DNA of 64,000 nucleotides from Trebouxia sp. TZW2008 (taxonomy: Eukaryota; Chlorophyta; Trebouxiophyceae; Trebouxiales; Trebouxiaceae): the NCBI GenBank assembly GCA_002118135.1, contig BDIU01000136.1, positions 372,001 to 436,000 of the forward strand, given 5' to 3'. Every line of letters starts with the position of its first letter. Position 1 is the stretch's first letter. The translations under genes were made by a program, and so were the position numbers. Shown piece by piece: positions 37,001 to 47,462 of this stretch. Under the pieces are notes generated by a model that was not told the origin of the DNA, searched no databases, and saw nothing but the letters and a program-made list of their open reading frames with translations.

Positions 37001-39938
37001 TATGTAGATAAAATTTGGCCAGAGAACATGATTGCTGTTCAGTATAGCACAAGATCTGAAGAAGCCACTCATGAGCATGCTGCAGTCAGCTGGCACTTGT
37101 GGCATTGTCAGAAAGTATGCCAGCTGTGAGTGAGAATCACAAGGCAGCATGAAAAGACACGGGCAGAGAATCAGGCAACTATCAGCAGGGCACAGACAAG
37201 CAGCAAACAAGACTAGAGAAGTGACAGTTGCTCATGCTGACAGCAGTGTACAGATGGGCACATGGCAAGACCCAGTCATGGCTTGCACCGCATGCAGTGC
37301 TATGACAGGAACCTTGGGCCAAGCATGATAATCTTTGCACAGACCATACAAGAACTTGACGACAATTGCATGGCGGCCATGCCAGGTTCTACAGTTGCAG
37401 TGAAGTTCTTGCGTGAGCTGTGCAAAGATCAATATGCTTGTCATCCAGTAAAGGTCTGTTGCAGCACTGAATATAAAGAAGGCCACACCACAGGCTGAAG
37501 AGGGGTCCTGCTGCTTTGATGGAAATGCATGATGCATGCGATGTCACAGGCTACAGTAGTGAGCATGTACTCAATGCGGACTCGTTGGGCTCTTTTGCCG
37601 TCACAAGTTGCTGAGTGAGTTTTGAACTCACCGCTGAGTGGGCGCCATTGATGATGGGAGGTAGTGAGCAGACTGTTCTGTTTGCGTCCAGGATGACTGG
37701 GTAAACCACTGAGTCATGTATGATGGGCACAAACTTCTTCAGTTTGGCGTCATTCTCCAGGTAGTACTGCAGGGCAGACACAGCTTCTGTTCAGATGAGG
37801 TTTAGAAAGCTGTGTCCACAGCTTTACGCACAGTGAGGCACATAACACCACAAAGTCATGTGTGATGGGCACACACATCTTCACTTTGGCATTATGATCC
37901 AGTTGGTACTGCATAGCAACACAGCTACCTGTCTTTGCCAAGATTTGTCAGCAGTTTCCTGCACCTTGAGACATGTGATAGGATTGAGTAGCATGTATTC
38001 ATAGCTACTCACATGGTGAGACAAATTGCACAGCTGCAAGGCATCTTGAGAATGGTGGAACAGCACAGGGCATCAAGCACAGCAGGAAAAGCAGGCACAG
38101 CAGGCACAGCAGGCAGTTCAAGGGCATTTGTAACAGACCTGCATTAGCTCCTTGGCGTTGAAGCTCCTCTGCTGTTTGAGGGGCGTGAAGTTAATCTTCT
38201 CAGGTGGCAATGCCTCATATGTGAATGGAGCCTGCACACAGCGAGCATGTGCTACTAATGTGCATGTGCTGGAGCCAGGTCATAGAAGGGGCAGGGTCCA
38301 TTTACTGATAGTTGTTGCTGAGGAGCTGGCTGGTTGATGTCCAGCATAGGTGGTGTAAATTAGGATGCTCAAATGTCACCAACCAGAGTTGCTGCATCTG
38401 TTTGATGCGCATTGTGCTTGAAAGTATGCTGGACTGAGCTTGCTGAGACTTATCAGTCACCAAGCATGACACAGTGATGTACACCATCTCTGGCGTAAGC
38501 ATGAGTTGCTGACCACTGTGCAGGCCTATCACGTTCTGACAATCCTGTGCATTGATAGTGCATATGAGTGGCTGCCTATGCTGCCTCACCAAAATGCCAT
38601 CAGCCTGCTCATTGCAAGCTGCAAATACATCAGTGCATCACAAGTATCTGCATCTTCTTGCTGCCAGCAGCTATATGCTGCAGAGCCAGGGATGCACTGC
38701 GCATACACAGCTGCTATCGATGGCTGGTGACCACCAGGTAAAGCAGCAGGACTTTGCACACAAGCTTTTGCAAGTCAAGTTGCCATGGCATGGCCAAATC
38801 AGATCCCTACCGCATCTGCAGCTTGATGACAACAACTTGACTGGAATGTATGGTGCTATTGTAAGCAATGGTGTCTGCAATTGCAAGCCTACGACCTTGT
38901 ACCTTAAGAGTTGCCAGATCATGTGTGCCGATTGCAACCAGTGACCGCTGCCGGCATAGGTTCTGATGCAGCTTATCTTGCAAGTCGATGAAGCTGCTGT
39001 AGCGTGCACTGTCAAAACGGATGCCTCTGAGCACAGCTGCCACTGCAAATGGCCGCACCAGAGCTGTCTCTGGCTTGATCGTCAGCTGCAAGGGCTGCCT
39101 GCCTGCGTCACATTGGGTGATACATGGTGATCAGCACACTTTGCATGCATGACAAGTGTATGCAGGGTGGGTGTTATCAAGCAGAAAGTGGATTGTTTCA
39201 ATGGCTGTCCTGTCCAATATGCTACTTCTTCAGCGAGGTATGTGTGAGATGCAACAGTACTCATTGCGTCATACGTGTACAAGCAAGCCTGTGCAGCGTT
39301 ACCTGGAATGCTGTTTTCCGTGTGGGCCACAACAAGCATGCAGTGCACAGAATGTCATGCAGTGCCAACATGAGGCATGTGAGGTATGTCATGCTTGTCG
39401 TACCTGACATGTCAGCGACTTTGTACTGAGGCACTTTTGCAGTTCTGTTGAAGATGTTCAAGGCTCTGGCAATGCCCTCTAAGCACAACATGTCATATCG
39501 GTTGGCAGGTATATCAATCTTGTACAAGATCTCATCGCTTGCTTCTTTGTTCTCCTGACCACCATGTTCTTTGCGCAGCATTTCTTGTTCTGAGGTCTGC
39601 AATATATTGGTTCTGCTCAAAGTCTACGACAAGCATCAGGACAGCGGACAGCACCGCAAGCCTGGGCGGGACTTACCACATCGTCCAGCTCGATGCCGTA
39701 GTCAAAGCATAGGCCTTCAAACTCCTCTTGACCTACACAGACACCCTTTTCAGCGATGCTTGCGGCGGCGACCACGCCAGAAGCCTCGTTGCAGCCTATG
39801 CTACATTTTCGAAGCGGTTCACTCGCTTCACTGTCGGTCACAAGACAAAGTCAACGGATGTCAACGAAGCGAAGACTCACTGTAGGTTCGCCCGAGGGCT
39901 TGAAACAATTTATCGCGGCCGACGCTAACCACAGGCAT
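34004..39938 (-). CDS. FARSB: Cytosolic phenylalanyl-tRNA synthetase beta subunit
   Basis: Charges tRNA-Phe as an alpha2-beta2 enzyme in the cytosol. Eleven exons join in phase to 638 aa: 39881-39938, 39677-39732, 39404-39596, 38903-39102, 38139-38231, 37632-37766, 36694-36856, 36088-36293, 35129-35399, 34523-34738, 34004-34329. The start [19 protein letters not shown] is the classical eukaryotic N terminus. Then come [43 protein letters not shown] (B3/4 editing region), [28 protein letters not shown] (B5, with Mg-binding acidic residues), [48 protein letters not shown] and the C-terminal [19 protein letters not shown]. The C terminus runs about 25 residues past the usual end. Head-to-head with RPS3A. 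Confidence 0.97.
35410..35655 (-). repeat. Three decayed tandem copies of the [13 protein letters not shown] exon start
   Basis: The exon start at 35340-35399 encodes [14 protein letters not shown]. Similar segments recur at about 35440-35515, 35520-35590 and 35595-35650, sharing attgttgtagccat.cgca, ttgccac and tcctgca. The outer two keep a TGCAG acceptor directly before the copy. All lie upstream in gene orientation. Confidence 0.88.
35930..36030 (-). repeat. Near-intact copy of the FARSB B5 exon end
   Basis: Repeats the end of exon 36088-36293. The copy still reads [20 protein letters not shown] followed by ACDVMEV, and ends in GTGGG in place of the donor GTGTGC. It lies downstream of the true exon and is much less decayed than other echoes, so an alternative exon cannot be excluded. 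Confidence 0.8.
37838..37925 (-). repeat. Decayed copy of the FARSB exon 37632-37766 start
   Basis: Shares gatgggcacacac.tcttca, tttggc.tcat and agt.gtactgca with the true exon start. It reads as [20 protein letters not shown] against [19 protein letters not shown]. Upstream in gene orientation. Confidence 0.8.
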
Positions 39939-40181
39939 TGTGCAGACGAACTCCTATATTGACGCTTCGCGATCAAGACCCGCACAGCTGCCCGCGCATG
40001 CAACGGCGATTGCAGATGCAGACTGCAATTTGCAATCAAGACGAACGAGCTCAATCGAGGACAAGAGCGCATCCCCTCAGCAAGTGACTAATCCCCAAAA
40101 CGCCGCCGACGGGTGTTTAGCCAAGTTTGCAATTCTGCAGAGCTCTCTCTTTGCACGGTGAGGGCTTGGTGATTGCCCAGC
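39939..40181. promoter_or_regulatory. Divergent promoter region, FARSB / RPS3A
   Basis: 243 bp between opposite start codons of two translation genes. A pyrimidine run (agctctctcttt, 40140-40152) precedes RPS3A and could be the transcription start region of this ribosomal protein gene. Confidence 0.55.
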
Positions 40182-43100
40182 ATGGCCGTCGGTAAGAACA
40201 AGCGGATTTCAAAGGGCAAGAAGGGTGGCAAGAAGAAGGCGTGAGTGTCTCTGCCCTCGCCTTGCGTGACTGACCATTTGGTAGTTTGTGCTCACCAGCT
40301 TCACGTCGTGCAGACAAGACCCGTTCTCAAAGAAGGACTGGTATGATGTCAAGGCTCCAAACAGCTTCAACGCTCGCAGCGTCGGCAAGACTCTGGTCAC
40401 CAGAACTCAGGGAACCAAGGTCAGCTTGCTTACATCAGCCAGCACAGCAAACGCGATATCAACATATATTACAGCCAGTTGAGCGTTGCCTCTGACACCC
40501 TTGCGTTTTTGCAGATTGCTGCAGACGGTCTCAAGGGTCGTGTGTTTGAGGTCTCCCTAGCAGACCTACAGCAGGTCAGTGTTGCACAACAGCAACGAGA
40601 CCATGTCAGCTGCTGCTTTTTGACAGTCTGCAGAGCAGCTGATATAGACAGTAGCCTGCAAGCGTTGTTGCTGGCTGCAGAATGAGTCCGACGCCTACAG
40701 GAAGATCAGGCTTAGGGTGGAGGATGTGCAGGGCAAGAACTGCCTCACCAACTTCTGGGTGAGCCTGTGCAAATCTTATCCTTGCAACATTGCTACATAG
40801 CATTGCTACACAGCAATGTTGCACATACCAGAGTAGACACCTTCACTAATGTTCAATTTGGCAGACTCTGTGTATGACATTGTACAGAGAGAAACACTTC
40901 ATGAACAGCTATTCTGCAGGCTCATCAGATTCATGTGCTGTGCATGCTAATGTCTTGATGGCTTGCATTTGTTTTGAGTGCTATCTGCAAATTGTCATCT
41001 CGTCAGCTTGCACTTAAGTGTTGCACGTGCTGATGTCTTGGTGGCTTGACAGGGCATGGATTTCACCACAGACAAGTTGCGCAGTTTGGTGCGTAAGTGG
41101 CAGACTCTGATTGAGGCTGATGTGGAAGTCAAGACCACAGATGGCTACGTTCTGCGCATGTTCTGCATTGGTTTCACCAAAAAGCGTGCTGGTCAGGTAC
41201 AACAGCTGGCCCATATGCATGATGTGTTGCGGGTGCAAATGGGCATAATTTGTGCAGCTGGCCACATCAGCATTCAAGCAGCACTTTGCAGCAGTGTCTG
41301 TCTGCCCAATGCATGCAACTGGTTTTGGCTGCATAGAGGTGTCACTCGTGTCAGCATGTCAGGTGTCAGCATGTCTGAGGCTGTTTGCATGGGCTGCTGC
41401 CATTGCTGTCTTGTCAGCTGTGCGGCTGTGGCTGACATCCCTGCATCAAATACCTCTGGCTCAGCCATTCATTCCAGCAGGGTTCAGAAAGCTTCTTATC
41501 AAGCGTATCAAGATGACGATCATGATGTTGATGATGTCAATGCTGGTGCCTGCGTCATACCTTTGGCTCAGCCGTTAATGCCAGCAGGGCTAACAAAGCT
41601 TCTATCAAGCGTATTGAGATTATGATCATGATCTTGATGATGATGTCGATGCTGGTGTCACTGCGCTAGATGAAGCGAACATGCTGTGCTCAGAGCAGTC
41701 AGGTCCGCCATCTGCATGTGGCTGAGAGCATTGCAGCCACACTTTTGCGCTTGACTAACAATGCGGTTGTGTATAGGTGAAGCGAACATGCTATGCCCAG
41801 AGCAGTCAGATCCGCCAGATCCGCAAGAAGATGGTGGAGATCATGACCAGGGAAGCTAGCAGCTGTGACCTCAAGGAGCTGGTCGGCAAATTCATCCCTG
41901 AGTCAATAGGTCAGCACCCCACACAGCGCTTGCATGCCACAGCCTCAGCATCCCCTCGCATCGCATCAAATTCGTGATATCAACAGCCTCAACAACCCCT
42001 TACATCTGTTTGGTGACGTTAGGCCTCACATCCCAGTTCCGGTTGCAGGGACGTTCGCTGACAAACATGCATTCAACAGATGGTATGCCTACGAGGCATT
42101 GGCTCTTGTGGATAGCCCTTGCATGCTGCAGCAGCAGCTCAGTCACTGGTGGACTGCTGACCAGAGCAAGCCTGCACTGCCCTTGCATGCTGCTGCAGCA
42201 GCTCATTCAATGATGCACTGTACCTAACAGCAGATATGCACTAGCCATATACATCATACACCCATGCTGTGTTGCAGACGGCTTTGTTGTATAGTGTGCT
42301 GCAGCAAGCACAGCTGCTGATGCCATTTTACCCAGCAGGCTGCAGCTTGCCTCAGCAACAGCTGCAGCCTTTTTGTAAATGGCATCAGCATTGCTGTCTC
42401 TTCTTCATCAAGCAACAGCAGAGTAATGCGCTGACCAGAAATTTGTATGGGTAGGAGAAGCCATCAACAACCGTGGGACACTATGCACTCTGCACAGTGC
42501 TGTGGACAGCAGAACAGTGACATCTGATGCAGGCATAGCTGTTGACAAGCTGTACACTGTGCAGGCAAGGACATTGAGAAGCAGTGCAGCGGAATCTACC
42601 CTCTGCAAAGTGTGTTTGTCAGGAAGGTCAAGATCTTGCGTGCCCCCAGATTTGACGTCACCAAGTTGATGGAGGTGCACGGAGACTACACAGAGGAGGT
42701 CAGTGCCTGTTTACCTTGCCCATTGTCTTGACATCTGCATGATAACTCGTCCCCCCAGCTGTCACAATTGCTCTGTTTTGTGTACTCTGTCCTGTTTTGT
42801 GTACTCTGTCCTGTTGATTTGTTTTGTTTGCGTACTGCTATCCGCTGGTGCTGCATGCTTTTCTGCATGGGTCAATTTGGCGTTTCATGGGTCAATTTGG
42901 CTTAACATCCTGCGCTTCTTTATCGCAAGCAGCATTGCAAGCAGCCTTGTAATCCGTGGATGCAACAAACAGCAGAGCTGACAAGTGCATGCATGCTTGG
43001 CTCTTGACACATGATTGCCTGAGGCTAGCTGACTGGCCATACATGATCAATCTTGCATACACATTTACTGTATATACAGTGACTTGACCTGTTGTGTTGC

Positions 43101-43190
43101 ATGCAGGTTGGTGCCAAGGTGGAGCGACCAGCTGAGGAGGCTCCAGCTACAGAGACTGTTGCAGAGGGCGGTGACACCTGGGACTCATAG
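40182..43190 (+). CDS. RPS3A: Ribosomal protein eS1 (S3a), 40S subunit
   Basis: Structural protein of the small cytosolic ribosomal subunit. Eight exons: 40182-40240, 40314-40419, 40515-40574, 40681-40758, 41053-41196, 41777-41909, 42565-42698, 43107-43190; joined length 265 aa, normal for the family. The start [20 protein letters not shown] is diagnostic, followed by [93 protein letters not shown] and [12 protein letters not shown]. Introns 5 and 6 are long (580 and 655 nt). Intron 5 holds tandem repeats and an echo of the exon 6 start. Confidence 0.98.
41457..41605 (+). repeat. Approximately 100-bp tandem repeat in RPS3A intron 5
   Basis: ctctggctcagcc, attccagcagggtt.a and aaagcttct.atcaagcgta, followed by gatgatcatgatgttgatga-type runs, occurs twice (from about 41457 and 41563, extending into 41660). 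Confidence 0.8.
41666..41712 (+). repeat. Decayed copy of the RPS3A exon 6 start
   Basis: tgaagcgaacatgctgtgct and cagagcagtcag.tccgcca match the exon 6 start at 41777-41823, about 106 bp downstream. The copy lies upstream of the real exon. Confidence 0.9.
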
Positions 43191-44477
43191 GCCAACCAGC
43201 TTTGTAGCAACGCTGTTAGCGATTGTAAACACTGAAGCCTGTGTTATGTTGTGCGAGCTATGCATTGTTACCAGCTTGAGGTCTCATGTTGCAGATGCTG
43301 TCTTGCCCATTGGCAAGTGACCTCTCACTCGAAAGCTGTGCGCAGGTGCTCAGTGTGCAACATGTCATGACGCTGTGTGTTGCAGTGTCCTACGCGTCAT
43401 CTGCAAGCGGTTCTGCACAGCAGTTCACCATGTACGTCGAAATTGTAGCCAGACTGCAGTGAACTGCAAGCCTTGCATCTGGCTTACAGGATCGGTATAA
43501 GCAGCTTGATATTACTGTATGGGACCATGTTGCAAGCGCAAACGGTCATTGTCGTAATGCATGATGGCTGCATATGCATGCTGTTCGATTGTCATTCTTA
43601 AGCCCCCACAGGGACAAGCACGAATGCATTGAGACTAGTATGATCAGCACGTACACAAGGCTGTTACTTGACATGGTGCCATGCTCTGGCAAGCTCAGTA
43701 AGCGGTTGCAACATGTCAATCTGAGTGCATACAAATTCACAATGACTACTAACGACTAAGGTATAGACAAGACAAGGACATACACAGTGCTGCCGATGCA
43801 TATGTTACAACGTTCTTTCAATATATTGAGGTTGAACTTGTCTTCTAAACAGGCCATACAGAGAGTGTGCAGGAGATTGCAAGCCTTTGGCCTGGCAGTC
43901 TAGCTGTAATATGACGTAGGTTGCTGATATCAGAAGGGTTGTCAGCGCAGCAAACCAAGCTCCAGACAAATACCTAGCCCTGCATCCAATCCAGTCACAG
44001 TTATAGAGATACACCTGTCTTGAAACAAACACATGTGCAGCGACGTATCCGTAACTAGACCATCATGTGACACAGAGATGTACGCTTGAAGATGTCACTG
44101 AGTATGCAAGGCATACAATGTGAATGCAGGGATGTCATGTTGGTAACAAGGACGGTGACATCAATTTGCAGAGAGGACAGCATCTGCTCTGCTAAATGTT
44201 GCACACATCTCACTGAAGGCCCAGCATGCAAGCTACAAAAAGCTGTTCCTTCCAGATTGCCGTCCTGCCATGCCTTGCTTCTCATGGCTTGATCTAACAT
44301 CGGGTCAACAAACACCACAGGTAGTACATGATGCAGTCATGTCTTCAGTACTGCTTGGCAGTCAAGGCCTTGATGTGTTGGAACAAATTGGCTTTGGACA
44401 GAATTCTGCACAGGCAACTTGCTACTGCTGTATGCCTCTAGCAGGGTCATACAAACCTATATAGCAAGCCTGAACAC

Positions 44478-44520
<43 letters not shown>

Positions 44521-44755
44521 GTGATGATGATGATGGTGATGATGATTGCGTCATGTCTTTAGCATTGCTTGGCAATTGATGCTATGAACTGAACTGCATT
44601 GCATGATCGAAGTCACAGGCGGCAAAGCACCCTGTTGCGCTGGCACAAAACAGCGCAGGACAAAATTGCTTGTTTGGAGGCAGTCCACTGCTTCTGCATG
44701 CACTTAGAAGGGTTGTATAATCTCTCTAGAAATCACGTTGCCAATCATGAAGAAC
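43191..44755. other. Convergent intergenic region, RPS3A / MEX1
   Basis: 1.57 kb between two stop codons. It holds both 3' UTRs and the GAT microsatellite at about 44476. No conserved coding segment was recognised. Confidence 0.5.
44476..44549. repeat. (GAT)n microsatellite
   Basis: About 14 consecutive GAT units followed by interrupted units (gattgtgatgatgatgatgg). It lies 3' of MEX1 and RPS3A. Confidence 0.95.
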
Positions 44756-46850
44756 TTACCCTGTGATGCTGTAAGCTGAGTAGAGGCTGAGAAGCTGAAC
44801 CCAGCCTGTGAGGGGTCCCCACCCCACCCCAATGAACCAGATCTTGTCCTTAGTAAAGAGGGCTCGGGGCACCATGAGGGCATTGCCCAGCATGCCCAGC
44901 AGCAGGCTGGCAATGGACACCCCTTGTAGGCTGCTAGGGTTGCTGAAATTGGACACCTGCATTGAGTCCACGTGATTGAGCTGCTACCAGAAATTGTGCC
45001 GCCAATCACCGGCCCATGTCACCAGACCACTGTCAGGATATCTCCCACCAACCATCACCCTGAGTCGTTGATTTAGGATCAGAGTACCACCCATTGTGAA
45101 AAGTGAAGTTCATTGACAGGGCTGCCCTACGACGTATTTAGTAGTGTGTTGCTTTCTTTTCTTGTGACTCTTGTGTGAGTGTGAGGGCACATTGCAAGCA
45201 AGCAAGACATCATCTTTCGAAACATTCAACATTGGCACAGCACGAGTTAGTGGCATGGCAAGGTGACCCACCGACTGAGCCACAGGCTGGAACATGAAGA
45301 GCAGGGTGGCGGTCCAGGCTGGAATGTCACTCCATAGACCCTGCAGCTGCTGTGGCAACTGCTGCCGCCTTGCCTGCAGTTTCAACCAAGCCAAATGGGT
45401 GCTAAAAGTCCCAACCCAACAGTGGGCTCATACAGAAGTCAAACCCAGCATTTGATGTGTGGCAAACAAGATATAAATATGGCTCTGCAAGCTTGCGGGT
45501 GGCGTGAAACAACAGTTGACAGCGTTTGACACCATGCCACGGGTGGCTTCAATTTTTTAAAGAATGCACTGACGACGTGCTGTGTGCATCTGCCTTCAAT
45601 GCAGTCAAGATGAATTGCAGGCATGCATGAAGGACACAGAGCACACAGCAGAGAGCCCTGGTGAGTGGCTGCTGCAAGACTGCACAGGCATCATGCAAAT
45701 TGCATTACCATTGCCAGGTAGGTGACACCAATTGCCAAAGCGGTATAAGCCGGCGCCATTGTCTGTACATTGCAACAAGTCGCCCAAATCGCCTACAGAC
45801 AGCCAATCAACTGTCAAATGCAACAGTGGCCGACACATGCAGACATGTCACAGCATTGCTGTGCTCTCATGACATGTCTTATGAATTGCAACTGAAGTGC
45901 GTGAACATTGTAAGCAAGCTAATTGCAGGGCCATCATAGAAACAGATGCCACACTGGTTTGGTCACACACAGACTCACCTGAGGAAGCATTGCTATGCCT
46001 AACAGGCCCAAGAAGTCTTGCCAACTGCGCCACACTGCTTGGCCAGGAGTGCTTTTCAACGCGCCAAGAAGTTTGCAGCTGTTTACAACTGCAGCTGACC
46101 CCATGAGAGCAGTCAAGGGCAAAAACGCCACTGATGGCATCAGGCCTGCAAGCCAGATCTGCAACCATATGAGAAAAGTCAATCATCATGAACATGCCCC
46201 TGCCAATGCCCAGTGTTGTTGTCAGAGCACACTGACAACCTGCGCAAGCATGATGTAGTTTGCAGATGCTCCAATTGCCTGGACTGCAATCGCTCCTCCT
46301 TCTTGTTTGTCCACAAAGCATCCCAAGAGCAAAACATTGCCAAACAAGGACGTCAAATACCCCTGTAGGGACGAGCATCATGCACAGGGTGTCCTCTGTA
46401 GATATTGCGGTTTCTGGCGAGCTCGACAGTGCGCACCACCCACGACAAGACCGCCAGTGCCTCAGCGTGCCCGCTGCTCACGCTGACATAGTTTTTTATC
46501 ACTTGAGGGAGTGAAAGAAGCACGAAGACGATCGTGGACAATTCTACGCATCGACTGGTCGTCCGATCCCACGATTGGGTCGTGACGCCGCAAGATAGCT
46601 TCTTCCGTTGCGAGGCAGTTCGATGGCGCTGAGGAGACTTGCCCTGCCATCTGGCGGTTATTTTGCAAATTTTGCAAGGCTGCTTCGCCGCTATACAACG
46701 TCTGCAAGCCTTAAGTAATGTTGGATTGGTCGCGCACGGGTGAGTGGCAGGTCGACGCCTGACTTCAGTCACACGCGTATAGCACGAAGTCAGCGCAGAG
46801 CTAACAACCGCCGGCATGCAGCCGGTGATAGGTTGCAATGCCGTGAACAA
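44756..46850 (-). CDS. MEX1: Maltose excess protein 1-like plastid maltose exporter
   Basis: Inner-envelope transporter that exports maltose from plastid starch breakdown to the cytosol. Exon 1 (about 46437-46850) has a Cys/Arg/Ser-rich transit-like leader, then the first membrane helix VLLSLPQVIKNYVSV. Exon 46240-46362 reads GYLTSLFGNVLLLGCFVDKQ. Exon 45979-46158 has IWLAGLMPSVAFLPLTALMG and WQDFLGLLGIAMLPQ. A weaker exon lies near 45715-45765 (MAPAYTALAIGVTYLAM). Exon about 45240-45345 has DIPAWTATLLFMFQPVAQS. The last exon (44756 to about 44960) has GVSIASLLLGMLGNALMVPR, FTKDKIWFIG and LYSAYSITG, then stop. These match the MEX1 family signature. Its presence supports a green-lineage plastid with starch. 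Confidence 0.92.
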
Positions 46851-47462
46851 GATGCGCAGAAATCGCCGGGTATATTTCGGCAGGTCGGCCTAACGAAATG
46901 TGCGTACGACTTCGCAGACAGGTTGATGGCGAGCACTGATGCAAAATTCACAGGCCGTTCGAAAACTTCGTTACGTGATTTAGTCAGCAGCTGGCAGCTC
47001 TTCTTCTTATTCAGAAGCAACTGATGCACGCAGACAACTGCAAAAAGGGAACAAGACAGGTTTGGATGTCATTGCATTGGCCATGTGCAGATCAAAGTTG
47101 GTCGAAGGTTCAGAATTAGGGGCCGGCATGGCCACTAGTCAACTTTCTGACCTGAAACCAAGGAGGACCATCAGCAGCGCAATCGAGCTTGCCAAGCAGA
47201 GCATTCAGTCTTGACGTTGGCCCCGACCTTGAACCATTTATCAAACGTGTGACAGCCTTGTCAAGTGCCTTAACTTCTCTGATGAGTGCGAGAGGGTTCC
47301 ATATCCAGTCTGATTGTGCCATGTCGCATGTACGCATTGCCTTGTGAACCAAGACATGTCCACTGCACCGAAGCTGCACATCTGTAAGGAGCTAGTTTGA
47401 TGCTGCTCATGTTGGATAGAGACAAACAATTCTAGCTATCAAGGTCCTGATGCTGAGCACCA
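46851..47462. other. Intergenic region between MEX1 start and CPN20 stop
   Basis: 612 bp with the MEX1 promoter and CPN20 3' UTR. No other gene was recognised. Confidence 0.5.

Noticed and set aside
46740..47024. 94-codon plus-strand frame
   Set aside because: Overlaps the MEX1 leader on the other strand and lacks any recognisable feature.
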